64,000 nt of DNA, from positions 62,001-126,000 of the forward strand of contig CANLUY010000002.1 of assembly GCA_947494435.1 (NCBI GenBank), given 5' to 3'. Position 1 is the stretch's first letter. Each line of letters opens with the position of its first letter. A program made the position numbers and the translations under genes. Shown piece after piece: positions 46,508 to 55,234 of this stretch. The notes beneath the pieces were generated by a model. It ran no database searches and was not told the DNA's origin. It saw nothing but the letters and a program-made list of their open reading frames with translations. Source of the stretch: an uncultured Litoreibacter sp. (lineage in GTDB: Bacteria; Pseudomonadota; Alphaproteobacteria; Rhodobacterales; Rhodobacteraceae).

Positions 46508-47814
46508 GCTTGTTTGTCCGGCTTCACTTCGGTCGGTATCGGTTTGATTTCGGTGGGCTTTTGCGCGGGCGGTGGCGTCCAAGTTTCGCTGCGATGCAGG
46601 GAGGCTTCTACATCTTGCACGGCATTGAGGGCGGCGCGCAGTTCGGCCAGTGTCAGGGTGTCTTCAACGCCCACACGGGCTTTGCCGGAGCGGATCGCAG
46701 CTTGCGTGATCGCAAGGATGAAGACGAGGACGGCTGGCAGGAGGTCGATGGCGATGGCGCCGGCCCAGCTTGGCACGAAGTTTTCCGCGTATCTGATCAC
46801 CGCGTCGGCGGTGGAGATTGGCGTGTAGATCGTGTCGGAGGGCGGATCCATTGCGATAACGCCTTCCGCGGCGATCCTGAGCGTGTCGGCGCGTTGGCCC
46901 AAAAGTTGCAGGACGGAGGAGATGGTGGATTGCTGGCCTGCACGCGTCTCTGCGGTGCGCCCGTCCAGTTCAGGGAGGATCACGGAAGCGGACAAGTCCT
47001 GCGCGGCGCGGGCCACAAGCGGTGCGACGGAGAGCTGTCTGAGCTGGGTGATAACGCCCGCGAGGCGCACGGCTTCCTCGGAGAATTGTACGGAGCGGGC
47101 TTCAATTGGGCCCGGTTCGACAGTGAGGGAGCGCATGCGACTGAGGATGGCGTTGCCTTCCGCGAAGGCTGCGTTGACGAGGGGCTGTTGGGAGGCGATT
47201 TGTGCTTCGAGGCTGGCGAGTTCATCGGACTTTTGTCTCAGCACGCGGAACACGGCGCCGCGGCCTGCGAGGCCGGACAGATCGCCTGTGGCTTCTTGTT
47301 CGGACAGGTCTTCAAAAGATTGGCGGACGCGGGCGACGTCACGGCCGAGGCCTTGAGCGGAGACGGCAATCTCGTTGGAGCGTTCGAGGGCGGATTGGTA
47401 ATCTTGGACGGTGCGCGCGAGGTGTTGTTCGACGGCGGCGGCACCCGCGAGGGCAGCGGCGTTGAGCCAGCTGGACATCGCGATGATCGCGGCGGACCCC
47501 AGTAACATGGAGACGAAGAGGCCGATCCGTGCGCCCACGGTGCGCACGGCTGGCAAAAGGCGCATGAGGTAGGACCAGAAGACGAAGATGCCGACGGAAA
47601 CGGCAATGGAATAACTGATGGCGGCGAAGAAGCTGAGCGCGCCATTGTCATCGAGCAGCGAAGACACGCCGAGATATGTATAGATGCCGGAGGCAACAGC
47701 GAGGACGCCAAGTGCGGCGGCTGTGAAGCTATCAAGCCATGAGACATGGCCTTCCAGTTCTTTTGCGTATCGCAGGCCCTGTGCTTCCGCGCGGGTAAGT
47801 TTGTTGTCGTCCAT
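46504..47814 (-). CDS. Membrane protein with long periplasmic coiled coil
   Basis: The 436-residue protein has three N-terminal hydrophobic helices (about 35-115), a long Glu/Gln/Ser-rich helical region (about 125-330) and a membrane helix near residue 365, then a Pro-rich basic tail. No enzyme motif is seen. It is translationally coupled to the ClpP-like gene, which suggests a membrane complex. The ATG at 47814 follows GGAG at eight bases. Confidence 0.6.
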   Translation of the reverse strand: MDDNKLTRAEAQGLRYAKELEGHVSWLDSFTAAALGVLAVASGIYTYLGVSSLLDDNGALSFFAAISYSIAVSVGIFVFWSYLMRLLPAVRTVGARIGLFVSMLLGSAAIIAMSSWLNAAALAGAAAVEQHLARTVQDYQSALERSNEIAVSAQGLGRDVARVRQSFEDLSEQEATGDLSGLAGRGAVFRVLRQKSDELASLEAQIASQQPLVNAAFAEGNAILSRMRSLTVEPGPIEARSVQFSEEAVRLAGVITQLRQLSVAPLVARAAQDLSASVILPELDGRTAETRAGQQSTISSVLQLLGQRADTLRIAAEGVIAMDPPSDTIYTPISTADAVIRYAENFVPSWAGAIAIDLLPAVLVFILAITQAAIRSGKARVGVEDTLTLAELRAALNAVQDVEASLHRSETWTPPPAQKPTEIKPIPTEVKPDKQA

Positions 47815-47895
47815 CAGGCTCGCTCCCATAACCAAGTGCTAATATGGGGCGTCGGTTGGGATATGACCAGTTATGACTGCGTTAACACGGGATCG

Positions 47896-49131
47896 TTACG
47901 CAGCATCGCGGCCTGTGGTTGTGCCTGACAGAACGGATGTCAGGTCTGCTTCGGGCATGGGTTTGTGGTAGAAATACCCTTGCGCATATTTGCAGCCCAA
48001 TTGGTGCAGGGTCTGCACGTCGTCGCTTGTTTCCAGCCCCTCCGCGATAATGTCGACATTCAGTTCCTTGCCGAGCGTCAGCAGCATACGCACAATTCCG
48101 CGCGATACAGGGTTTTCAAAAGCATCCCCTGCAAAGGCACGATCAATTTTGAGCGTCGTAAGGGGGAGGGATTTGAGGTAGGCGAGGTTAGAATATCCGG
48201 TTCCAAAATCATCAACGGATATGCCGCAGCCCAGATCGCGAATGCGTTTCAGGTTGCGGTCAGCGGTCTCAAAGTCGCCGATCAAAGACGTCTCCGTCAC
48301 TTCAAGCTTGATATGGCACGGATCAAGTTCGTTGAGATCAATGATGTGGAGCAGCATATCGGCAAAGTTGGGCCGGCAAATATCATCACCTGATATGTTG
48401 ACGGAGGCGAAAAGGGTGTCGGGCGTCCCCTTGATGGCCTGCATGCGCTTCAGGGCTGCGGCTGTTTCGATCAAGGCATAATCTGTCAGCTTGCTTACCG
48501 CGCCCATGTCTTCGGCGCATTGAATGAACTTGTCGGGGGGAACGAAACCGCGTGTTGGATGAACCCAGCGCATAAGGGCCTCAAATCCGACGATACTGGC
48601 GTCTTCTATAGCGACGATAGGTTGGTACACCATGAAGAATTCTTCGTTCTCAATGCCTTTGATAACGTCCAATTCAAATTTGAAACGGTCGATCAATTCC
48701 TCAGCATCGCGTAAATTGCTTTGAGCAAGCGGGACGATGTCTGTATTTTCTTTTTGGGACTGCTCAGACAATTTGCCAGTAAATGAAATGGATGTGTCAA
48801 CACATGCGCGCAGGATCGGGTCGAGCCTGTCGAAGCGGTTCAAAATTTGGTCTGCTGATATCCGAAAAAATGTGCAATCTGTCGTGGCCTCTACAGTCAC
48901 AGTGCGGGGTTGACCGGTCAGGACTGACAGCTCCCCCACGATTGAGCCGGGGCCGCGGCGTTCAACGTCAATCCGTTTGCCGCCGATATGGGTGTAAAGG
49001 ATGATCTCGCCCGAGACGATAATGAAACCGGAATCATGCGCGTCGCCTTGCCTGTAAAGCGTATCCCCTTGGGCTAAATTGATTTCAATGACTGACGTCA
49101 TGGACCACGCGGTTATCTGGTTGAGCAACAC
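47896..49131 (-). CDS. Cyclic-nucleotide-binding domain fused to an EAL c-di-GMP phosphodiesterase
   Basis: The 411-residue protein has an N-terminal cNMP-binding domain (about 10-120, GELSVLTGQPRTVTVEA), then an EAL domain with intact motifs: FEALMRW, NIS, LEVTETSLIG, DDFGTGYSNL, IDRAFA, EGLET and QGYFYHKPM. It should cleave cyclic di-GMP. No GGDEF domain precedes it. A GTG at 49131 is taken; an ATG at 49101 is possible. Confidence 0.9.
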   Translation of the reverse strand: MLLNQITAWSMTSVIEINLAQGDTLYRQGDAHDSGFIIVSGEIILYTHIGGKRIDVERRGPGSIVGELSVLTGQPRTVTVEATTDCTFFRISADQILNRFDRLDPILRACVDTSISFTGKLSEQSQKENTDIVPLAQSNLRDAEELIDRFKFELDVIKGIENEEFFMVYQPIVAIEDASIVGFEALMRWVHPTRGFVPPDKFIQCAEDMGAVSKLTDYALIETAAALKRMQAIKGTPDTLFASVNISGDDICRPNFADMLLHIIDLNELDPCHIKLEVTETSLIGDFETADRNLKRIRDLGCGISVDDFGTGYSNLAYLKSLPLTTLKIDRAFAGDAFENPVSRGIVRMLLTLGKELNVDIIAEGLETSDDVQTLHQLGCKYAQGYFYHKPMPEADLTSVLSGTTTGRDAA

Positions 49132-49214
49132 AATTCTGACCTGGTGACCCTAAGCCAAGATTTCGGACCTATTCCTTAACAACCCGATCCAACTTACGGA
49201 CAATTTGCCGTAAA

Positions 49215-50348
49215 TCAGGGACGTTTGCGGTGTGTCTGGGCTGAAAGTGCGGCTTCGAAGTCAGGTTGGGACATGTTCTCCGCGAGGGCTCTGGCCATGA
49301 ACTCTGCTTGGCTTTCGGGGATTAGACCACCGACCGGAGGGTCGCTGTCGAGGTTGGTTGGGAACGCGTATCCTTCTGCCGCTGCCGCGATCACCGCATG
49401 CGGATCGTCTGTGCCTTGCAAAACCGGGTAAAGCGCGCGGCACATGGCGTCGCGGTCCACGGCTTCAATGGAACGACCAAACGGGGAGCCGACTTGCAGC
49501 AGGTTCGCCATACGAAATTTATCCGTCGTGGTGTTGGTTCCAGCGCCGTGCATGACGGCGGGATTGAAGAACACGGCGTCGCCTTTTTCGAGGGGAAGTT
49601 GGGTTCTGTTCTGGATGAAATACTCTTGGAATTCAGGTCGTTGGAAGGCGACATAACCTTCGAGCATTTGGTGGGAGTAGGGAAGATATAGCGTTGGGCC
49701 CGTTTCCAGCGGCATGTCGCAATGGGCGATTGCCCCTTGCAGCGTCAGGAGCGGTGACAAGGCGTGGACTTGTGCAGGGTAGGTGGCGACGCGCTCTGGC
49801 GGCATAAAGCCCAGATGATAGTCGCGGTGCGCAGTTTGTGCGGCCCCGCCGGGGTTCACGCGATTGACCTGTGCCGTTAGCTGATAGCCTTGGCCGAGCC
49901 ACGCGCGGCAAGGCAAGTCCACAGCAGGTGTGTTGAAGTAAGCGGCGAAGTTTGCGGGGTCTTTGAGGCAGTGTTTTTGCGCGGCGTTCCAGACGCGATC
50001 ATTGGCACCGGGTTTGGCGAAATGATCGCCGCCGCCTGTGCCACGTTCGTTTTCGATCATTTGCTCAAACAGGGCGGTCGCTGCATCAATGATGCTATGG
50101 TCGGGGATCGCGCCTTTGATGGCGACGATGCCGGGGCCTGTGTCGAAGACGCGGTTCAGCTCCGTCATCAGGTCTTTCGGGTCTGCGGCGTGAAACGTCG
50201 TGCCCTGATAGATGACGGTGTTTTGCTCAATGTGAGAGGCGAGCGGATAATCGGCTGCGTCCGTCTCCCGTTCAACCAATGCTTTCAGATCGTCGAGCGT
50301 GCCTGACGTTTCGGAAAGCCAGACAGGCGCATGGGTGGTTTTGAGCAT
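49215..50348 (-). CDS. Phytanoyl-CoA dioxygenase family protein
   Basis: The 377-residue protein has the Fe(II)/2-oxoglutarate dioxygenase triad: AHRDYH (HxD) and the distal His in AVMHGAGTN, plus a C-terminal Arg that could bind oxoglutarate. The family hydroxylates small or CoA-linked substrates. The substrate is unknown. Confidence 0.85.
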   Translation of the reverse strand: MLKTTHAPVWLSETSGTLDDLKALVERETDAADYPLASHIEQNTVIYQGTTFHAADPKDLMTELNRVFDTGPGIVAIKGAIPDHSIIDAATALFEQMIENERGTGGGDHFAKPGANDRVWNAAQKHCLKDPANFAAYFNTPAVDLPCRAWLGQGYQLTAQVNRVNPGGAAQTAHRDYHLGFMPPERVATYPAQVHALSPLLTLQGAIAHCDMPLETGPTLYLPYSHQMLEGYVAFQRPEFQEYFIQNRTQLPLEKGDAVFFNPAVMHGAGTNTTTDKFRMANLLQVGSPFGRSIEAVDRDAMCRALYPVLQGTDDPHAVIAAAAEGYAFPTNLDSDPPVGGLIPESQAEFMARALAENMSQPDFEAALSAQTHRKRP

Positions 50349-50402
50349 AGGGGACCCCTCCGTTCGTCACGGAGGGTAGCTTAGCTGCAAAACGGCGCGA
50401 TG

Positions 50403-50846
50403 CTAGTCTTCTATTGCTTTGATCATATCGACACGTGTCGCATGTCTGCCGCCGCCGAATTCCGTGCTGAGGAAGGCTTCTGCGATCTCAAGCGCCAAGC
50501 CTTGGCCTATGACGCGTGCGCCCATGGCCAGCATATTCGCGTCGTTATGTTCGCGGATCATTTTGGCTGAGAATGTGTCCGAGCAGACGCCGCAGCGGAT
50601 GCCTTTGACCTTGTTGGCAGCCATCATGATGCCCTGTCCGGTGCCGCAGACAATGATGCCGAGCTGGTTTTCACCAGAGGCCACGCTGCGCGCGGCGGCT
50701 TCGCCATGTTTGGGGTAATGCGTGCTTTCGGTCGTGGTCGGGCCGATATCGGTGACGGTCCAGCCGAGCGTTTCGGCGTGTTTGGCGAGCGCTTGACGCA
50801 GCTCGATCGCGGCGTGGTCGCTGGAGAGGACGAGGGTTTTGGTCAT
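50403..50846 (-). CDS. rpiB: Ribose 5-phosphate isomerase B
   Basis: The 147-residue product has the RpiB motifs LSSDHAAIELR, YPKHGEAAARSV, GIIVCGTGQGIMMAANKV and HNDANMLAMGARV. It interconverts ribose 5-phosphate and ribulose 5-phosphate. The ATG at 50846 is the standard start; the open frame extends upstream to 50882. Confidence 0.93.
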   Translation of the reverse strand: MTKTLVLSSDHAAIELRQALAKHAETLGWTVTDIGPTTTESTHYPKHGEAAARSVASGENQLGIIVCGTGQGIMMAANKVKGIRCGVCSDTFSAKMIREHNDANMLAMGARVIGQGLALEIAEAFLSTEFGGGRHATRVDMIKAIED

Positions 50847-50886
50847 GGTCTGTTGGCCCATATAGTGGCGGCAGGGCCGCAATTGC

Positions 50887-51090
50887 TTAGGTGACGGAAC
50901 CGCCGCAAGGGTCGAAGAACTTATTCCCGCAGACCTGTATATACAGGTGGGTGCCAGGTAACTGAACCAGGGTCCAGACAGAGCCAGCTCCCGAGGAATT
51001 GCTTAAGGCCACCAGAATGTAGTCTTCATGTGTGACACAGAGGGCAGAACCGTCACCCTTGCAGATAGGGGGCGGGGGCGCGTCTGGCAA
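50887..51090 (-). CDS. Doubtful small Cys-rich frame upstream of rpiB
   Basis: The 67-residue frame begins at a TTG and has four Cys, but no signal peptide. It has no ribosome site I can see, and it overlaps only the region 5' of the DUF1801 start. It may be a relic of an exported protein or a chance frame. Confidence 0.2.
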   Translation of the reverse strand: MPDAPPPPICKGDGSALCVTHEDYILVALSNSSGAGSVWTLVQLPGTHLYIQVCGNKFFDPCGGSVT

Positions 51091-51121
51091 GGTGTGCTAT
51101 GATGTGAGCGGAGGATTTGAG

Positions 51122-51553
51122 ATGGTGTCAGAAAACAAGACAAGGCCTGGGCCTGCGGACGTGGCGGCATTCGTGGCAGGTGTCAGCCATGATGTGCGGC
51201 GCGGTGATGCGGAAGTGTTGTTGGAGCTGTTTGCGCGGGTGACAGGGTGGGAGCCTCAGATGTGGGGGCCGTCCATCGTGGGGTATGGCCGCTATGAGTA
51301 CAAATATGCGAGCGGGCGTGAGGGGGAGTTCATGATCACGGGGTTCAGTCCGCGCGCGTCTTATACGAGCTTGTATATCATGCCCGGCTATCAGGATATG
51401 AGCGCCGAGCTGGCGCGGTTGGGCAAGCACAAGGCGGGGAAATCTTGTATCAATATCAATAAGCTGGCGGATGTTGATCTGAATGTGGTTGAAGAGATTG
51501 TGCGCAACGGCATCGCCAATATGAAGGCGAATTACGTGACCTTCGACCGCTAG
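51122..51553 (+). CDS. DUF1801 family protein
   Basis: The 143-residue product has the DUF1801 pattern (VSHDVRRGDAEVLLELF, WGPSIVGYGRYEYKY, GREGEFMITGFSPR). The function is unknown. The ATG at 51122 follows GGAGG at seven bases. Confidence 0.85.
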   Translation: MVSENKTRPGPADVAAFVAGVSHDVRRGDAEVLLELFARVTGWEPQMWGPSIVGYGRYEYKYASGREGEFMITGFSPRASYTSLYIMPGYQDMSAELARLGKHKAGKSCININKLADVDLNVVEEIVRNGIANMKANYVTFDR

Positions 51554-51571
51554 GGCCGAAGGTCTGTTGGG

Positions 51572-51988
51572 CTAGTCCGCATGGGCATCAGCGCGCATGC
51601 GGGCGAGGTGGTCGTCCCAGCCTTTGTCGAGCGCCAGCGTGAGGCCGAAGGCGTCCGCCCCTTGGGGCAGGCCGATATGTTGGAGGGAGAGGCGCGTACC
51701 GCCGGGAACCTCCTCCAGTTGCCATGTCACGGTGCTGGTGGCGTCCCCCATGGGCGTGATGGTGAAGGTGTATTCGAGCAGATCATGCGGTTGGCAGGCG
51801 GTGACCTTGCCCCACATCAGCTTGTCGCCGCTTTCCGTGCCGTACATGGCGTAATCTTTGCCGCCTTCCAGCGGTTCCTGGGGCTTGTGAAACCAAATGC
51901 CAAGCTTGTCAGGGTCGGTCAGATAGGCCCAGACGGTTTCCTTGTCGGCTTTGAGGAAGATGGATTTCTGGATGATCGTGTCAGTCAT
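51572..51988 (-). CDS. AHSA1/SRPBCC domain protein
   Basis: The 138-residue protein has the AHA1-type SRPBCC fold (IFLKADKETVWAYLTDPDKLGIWF, LSLQHIGLPQ, DKGWDDHLARM). Such proteins pair with an ArsR regulator in many bacteria. It overlaps the ArsR gene by 8 bases and is the second gene of that unit. Confidence 0.85.
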   Translation of the reverse strand: MTDTIIQKSIFLKADKETVWAYLTDPDKLGIWFHKPQEPLEGGKDYAMYGTESGDKLMWGKVTACQPHDLLEYTFTITPMGDATSTVTWQLEEVPGGTRLSLQHIGLPQGADAFGLTLALDKGWDDHLARMRADAHAD

Positions 51989-52307
51989 TCTTTTGGTCCT
52001 TTTCGATGGCAGATTTCAGGTCAGAGAGGCGGTCATCCCAGAAGGCGTCGAAGTAGGAGAACCAGTCGAAGATGAGGGCGAAGCCGTCTTTGTTGAGCGT
52101 GTTGATCTTCTCACGCCCGCGGGCTTTGACGGTGATCAGACCGCCGTCGCTGAGCACGGTGAGATGCTTTTTGACTGCCGCGCGCGTCATGTCGAAATTT
52201 TGCGCCACTTGGGCGATGGTCATGTCCTGACTTGCCAAATGACGCAGGATGTCGCGGCGGGTGGGGTCCGCGAGGGCGCGAAATGTGTTTTGTTCAGCGT
52301 GGGGCAT
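51981..52307 (-). CDS. ArsR-type HTH regulator
   Basis: The 108-residue protein has the ArsR winged HTH (FRALADPTRRDILRHLA, MTIAQVAQNFDMTRAAVKKHL, LITVKARGREKINTL). It lacks Cys, so metal sensing of the classical kind is not supported. It likely represses the downstream SRPBCC gene and itself through two operator-like sites ahead of its start. Confidence 0.9.
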   Translation of the reverse strand: MPHAEQNTFRALADPTRRDILRHLASQDMTIAQVAQNFDMTRAAVKKHLTVLSDGGLITVKARGREKINTLNKDGFALIFDWFSYFDAFWDDRLSDLKSAIEKDQKND

Positions 52308-52323
52308 AGCGTGTCTTTAATGT

Positions 52324-52365
52324 GATACTATTTGGTATCGCTTATTTATGAAACCGAATGGTATC
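52324..52365. promoter_or_regulatory. Twin operator-like sites before arsR
   Basis: GATACTATTTGGTATC (52324-52339) and the complement of 52350-52365 (GATACCATTCGGTTTC) match at 13 of 16 bases. The first is itself an imperfect palindrome. Centres are 26 bases apart. They lie 17 to 58 bases upstream of the arsR start and precede mmcB on the other strand. Confidence 0.6.
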
Positions 52366-52422
52366 ATGTCAAGCATGTTTCCGGGTCTTGATTTTTGTTT
52401 ACGTTTTGTTCACTCTTGCCCC

Positions 52423-52887
52423 ATGCCTGATGATGTTTCCCCTTCCGTCCACACTCAGCCTGGCCAGTTATTGGCACGAGGCGTGTGTCGTCATATGGCG
52501 AGCCATGATTTCGTGTGTATCGAAGAGTTTACGCCAGAACGTGGCAAGCGGGTGGATGTGATGGCTTTGGGACCAAAGGGCGAGTTATGGGTGGTGGAGT
52601 GCAAATCTTCTCGCGCGGATTTTCAAACGGATTGTAAGTGGGAAGGCTATCTTGAGTGGTGTGACCGGTATTTCTGGGCCGTGGACGAGCTGTTTCCGAC
52701 AGAGCTTTTGCCGGAGGAAACCGGGTTGATCATTGCGGATGCCTACGATGCGGAGATCATTCGGATGGCGCCCGAAGACAAACTGGCTGCGGCGCGGCGC
52801 AAGGTTCTGACTGCGAAATTCGCGCGCCACGCTGGGCGGCGGTTGCAGGGATTGCGGGATCCGGATTTCGTCCAGCCGTTTTGGTAA
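52423..52887 (+). CDS. mmcB: MmcB family DNA repair protein
   Basis: The 154-residue protein has a PD-(D/E)xK-like nuclease core: RVDVMALGPKGELWVVECKSS gives the D...ExK pattern. MmcB proteins are linked to mitomycin C resistance in Caulobacter. The ATG at 52423 is preferred over an upstream in-frame ATG at 52348 that overlaps the operator region. Confidence 0.85.
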   Translation: MPDDVSPSVHTQPGQLLARGVCRHMASHDFVCIEEFTPERGKRVDVMALGPKGELWVVECKSSRADFQTDCKWEGYLEWCDRYFWAVDELFPTELLPEETGLIIADAYDAEIIRMAPEDKLAAARRKVLTAKFARHAGRRLQGLRDPDFVQPFW

Positions 52888-53016
52888 AGTAAAGGGGCGC
52901 CTTGCAGCGCGCGCGATGTTTTGGCGTTCTTGAAAGAGCCTTGCTCTGCCGCCACGCGGGCACCTCTCTCTGCATATTTTTGGCAGAAAGAAACCTGAGA
53001 CGGATTTGGGCTTAGT

Positions 53017-53208
53017 TTAGCCTTTTGCGACGGCGCGTGCGCGGGCAGCTGCGGCTTTTATTTCTTCTGCTATTTCATCGGCTTCGTCGGGGTCGAAATC
53101 GAAGGGAAGGTCAATATTTTCGCCTTGGACATAGAGGCGGACCATACCTTGATCAGTGGGACCGATCTGCAGGTTTGCGGCGATGTCGTTTTCTGAATTA
53201 ATGCCCAT
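53017..53208 (-). CDS. DUF6324-like small protein
   Basis: The 63-residue product carries MGINSENDIAANLQIGPTDQ and an acidic/Ala helix. From memory this fits DUF6324 of Rhodobacteraceae. The function is unknown. Confidence 0.65.
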   Translation of the reverse strand: MGINSENDIAANLQIGPTDQGMVRLYVQGENIDLPFDFDPDEADEIAEEIKAAAARARAVAKG

Positions 53209-53293
53209 GATGCGGTCTCCTGACGTGGTGACGGTTAGCTAGCGTCAAGGGGCGGGGCTGGCAAGGCTTGGTGTCTTGTGGAAGAGTTGGCGC

Positions 53294-53782
53294 ATGGCGC
53301 GTGACGATATTCATTTGAAACGGTTTGAGGCGAGCGATGCCGCGTGGATCGCGGAGCGGCACGGGGCGCTCTATGCGGAGCATGACGGGTTTGATGAGAG
53401 TTTCGAGCCGCTTGTGGCCTCGATTCTGGCTGATTTTGTTGAGGGACATGATACGGCCCGCGAGCGCGGCTGGGTGGCGTGGTCAGATGGCGCGCGGGTT
53501 GGCAGTATTTTCTGTGTGAAGCTGGATGCAGACACGGCCAAGTTACGTTTGTTTTTGCTTGAACCCGCGATGCGCGGGCGTGGGCTTGGGCAGCGTTTGT
53601 TGAATAGGTGCATGGGGTTTGCGCGGGATGTGGGGTATGCGCGCATGACGCTTTGGACCCATGAAAGTCACCGCGCGGCCTGTGCGCTTTATGCGCGTAA
53701 TGGTTTCACATGTGTCTCGTCAAAACCTGTGCATTCCTTCGGGCAGGATTTGGTGGAACAGACATGGACAACAGCCCTTTAG
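53294..53782 (+). CDS. GNAT family N-acetyltransferase
   Basis: The 162-residue protein has the GNAT fold with the acetyl-CoA loop MRGRGLGQRLL and the later TLWTHESHRAACALYARNGF. The substrate is unknown. The ATG at 53294 is taken over a TTG at 53276. Confidence 0.85.
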   Translation: MARDDIHLKRFEASDAAWIAERHGALYAEHDGFDESFEPLVASILADFVEGHDTARERGWVAWSDGARVGSIFCVKLDADTAKLRLFLLEPAMRGRGLGQRLLNRCMGFARDVGYARMTLWTHESHRAACALYARNGFTCVSSKPVHSFGQDLVEQTWTTAL

Positions 53783-53826
53783 GGGTCTTGCAATCGGAGA
53801 CGGGCTTGGCTAAGTCACCCATGTGT

Positions 53827-53903
53827 GCCGCCTTAGCTCAGTTGGTTAGAGCACTGGTTTGTGGAACCAGGGGTCCTCCGTTCAAGCCGGAGAGGCGGTA
53901 CCA
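53827..53903 (+). tRNA. tRNA-His (anticodon GTG)
   Basis: The 77-base cloverleaf has a 7-pair acceptor stem (GCCGCCT with AGGCGGT, ending in a G1-U72 wobble), a D arm, an anticodon stem CTGGT/ACCAG with loop TTGTGGA (anticodon GTG), a T arm CTCCG/CGGAG, A73 and an encoded CCA. The base before position 1 is T, so no G-1 is encoded, as described for alphaproteobacterial tRNA-His. Confidence 0.95.
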
Positions 53904-53910
53904 TCCCCCC

Positions 53911-54222
53911 TTATTTGACGTCGATCGTTTGGGTTAGCTCGCTTGTCACGCGATCGAAGATCAGGATTTGGTTATCCGTTGTGACGACGGCGTACCAATC
54001 TGGTGTGGTTGTGAAGGCTTGCGCGGTGCCGCCATCTGGTAGTGTGATCTTGTCAGGGATTGCGAGAGTTTGGGCCGGCTGCTGAACGCGGATGACAACC
54101 AGCGTGATGAGGATTAGAAGGCCACCAATCATCACAGCGGTGAGGGTCGTCACGAGGCGACGCAGAAATTTTAGATTTGCGGGCTCTGGCAGGGCCTTTT
54201 CGGGATCATCTATGTCAGACAC
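53911..54222 (-). CDS. DUF6476-like membrane protein
   Basis: The 103-residue product has one membrane helix (LTAVMIGGLLILITLVVIR) and a small beta domain (ITLPDGGTAQAFTTTPDWYAV). From memory it resembles DUF6476. The GTG at 54222 follows GGAGAG and overlaps the rluD start. Confidence 0.65.
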   Translation of the reverse strand: MSDIDDPEKALPEPANLKFLRRLVTTLTAVMIGGLLILITLVVIRVQQPAQTLAIPDKITLPDGGTAQAFTTTPDWYAVVTTDNQILIFDRVTSELTQTIDVK

Positions 54223-55234
54223 TGTTCTCTCCGTCGAAATTTCGGCCAACCCGGACAAGCGGCTTGATAAGGCATTGGCGCGCGACGTGCCAGTGGAGGC
54301 GAACTTGTCGCGATCTAGGCTTGCGAAACTGCTGGTTGAGGGTGCTGTGTCTTTGAACGGACGGGTTGTGACTGATCAGAAAGCGCGAGTGGCTGAGGGC
54401 GAGGTCTATGAAATCCGCGTGCCTGTGGCGGTGGATTTGGATGCGTTGCCTGAGGACATTGCGCTGGAGGTGGTGTTTGAGGATGACGCGCTGATCGTGG
54501 TCAATAAGCCTGCGGGGATGGTGGTGCATCCGGCACCTGGTTCGCCTTCGGGGACGTTGGTCAATGCGCTGCTGCATCATTGCGCTGATAGCCTGTCAGG
54601 TATTGGCGGTGCGAAGCGGCCGGGGATTGTGCACCGGATCGACAAGGATACGTCGGGGCTGTTGGTCGTGGCCAAGTCAGATGAGGCGCATCACGGGCTG
54701 GCGCGGCAGTTTGAGAAGCACACGGTTGAGCGGCATTACCGCGCTTTGGCCTACGGGATGCCGGATGCGGCCGATCCACGGTTGCGGGGCATGGCTGGGG
54801 TGGATTTCGAGGCGTCGAACTTGCTGCGGGTGAATGCCAACTTGGCGCGGCATAAGACGGATCGGCAGCGGCAGGCTGTGGTGAAAAATACAGGCCGTCA
54901 TGCGATTACGCGGGCGCGGGTGGTTGAGGGCTATGGCACGCCTCCGGTGGTGTCTTTGCTGGATTGCTGGTTGGAGACGGGGAGGACGCATCAGATCCGG
55001 GTGCATATGGCCTATTGCGGGCATTCGCTGATCGGCGATCCGGTCTATGGTGGGCGGCGGAAAATTGCGAAAAATGCGCTGTCAGAGGCTGCAATCGCGG
55101 CGATTGGCGCATTTCCGCGTCAGGCTTTGCATGCGGCAACTTTAGGATTTATTCATCCTGTTTCTGGTGAGAAACTGAGTTTCGAAGCGGATTTCCCCGC
55201 AGATTTTTCTGAATTGATTGAACGGCTTACCTAG
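54212..55234 (+). CDS. rluD: RluA-family pseudouridine synthase (RluD-like)
   Basis: The 340-residue enzyme has an S4 domain (about 1-75), then the catalytic HRIDKDTSGLLVVAK motif (Asp nucleophile) and TGRTHQIRVHMAYCGHSLIGDPVYG. It modifies 23S rRNA or, in close relatives, tRNA. It is divergent from and overlaps the start of the DUF6476-like gene. Confidence 0.9.
   Translation: MSDTVLSVEISANPDKRLDKALARDVPVEANLSRSRLAKLLVEGAVSLNGRVVTDQKARVAEGEVYEIRVPVAVDLDALPEDIALEVVFEDDALIVVNKPAGMVVHPAPGSPSGTLVNALLHHCADSLSGIGGAKRPGIVHRIDKDTSGLLVVAKSDEAHHGLARQFEKHTVERHYRALAYGMPDAADPRLRGMAGVDFEASNLLRVNANLARHKTDRQRQAVVKNTGRHAITRARVVEGYGTPPVVSLLDCWLETGRTHQIRVHMAYCGHSLIGDPVYGGRRKIAKNALSEAAIAAIGAFPRQALHAATLGFIHPVSGEKLSFEADFPADFSELIERLT

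Noticed and set aside
46510-47505. 331-residue + strand frame opposite the coiled-coil membrane gene
   Set aside because: Gly/Asp-rich shadow frame; the minus-strand gene has a ribosome site, membrane helices and a coupled partner.
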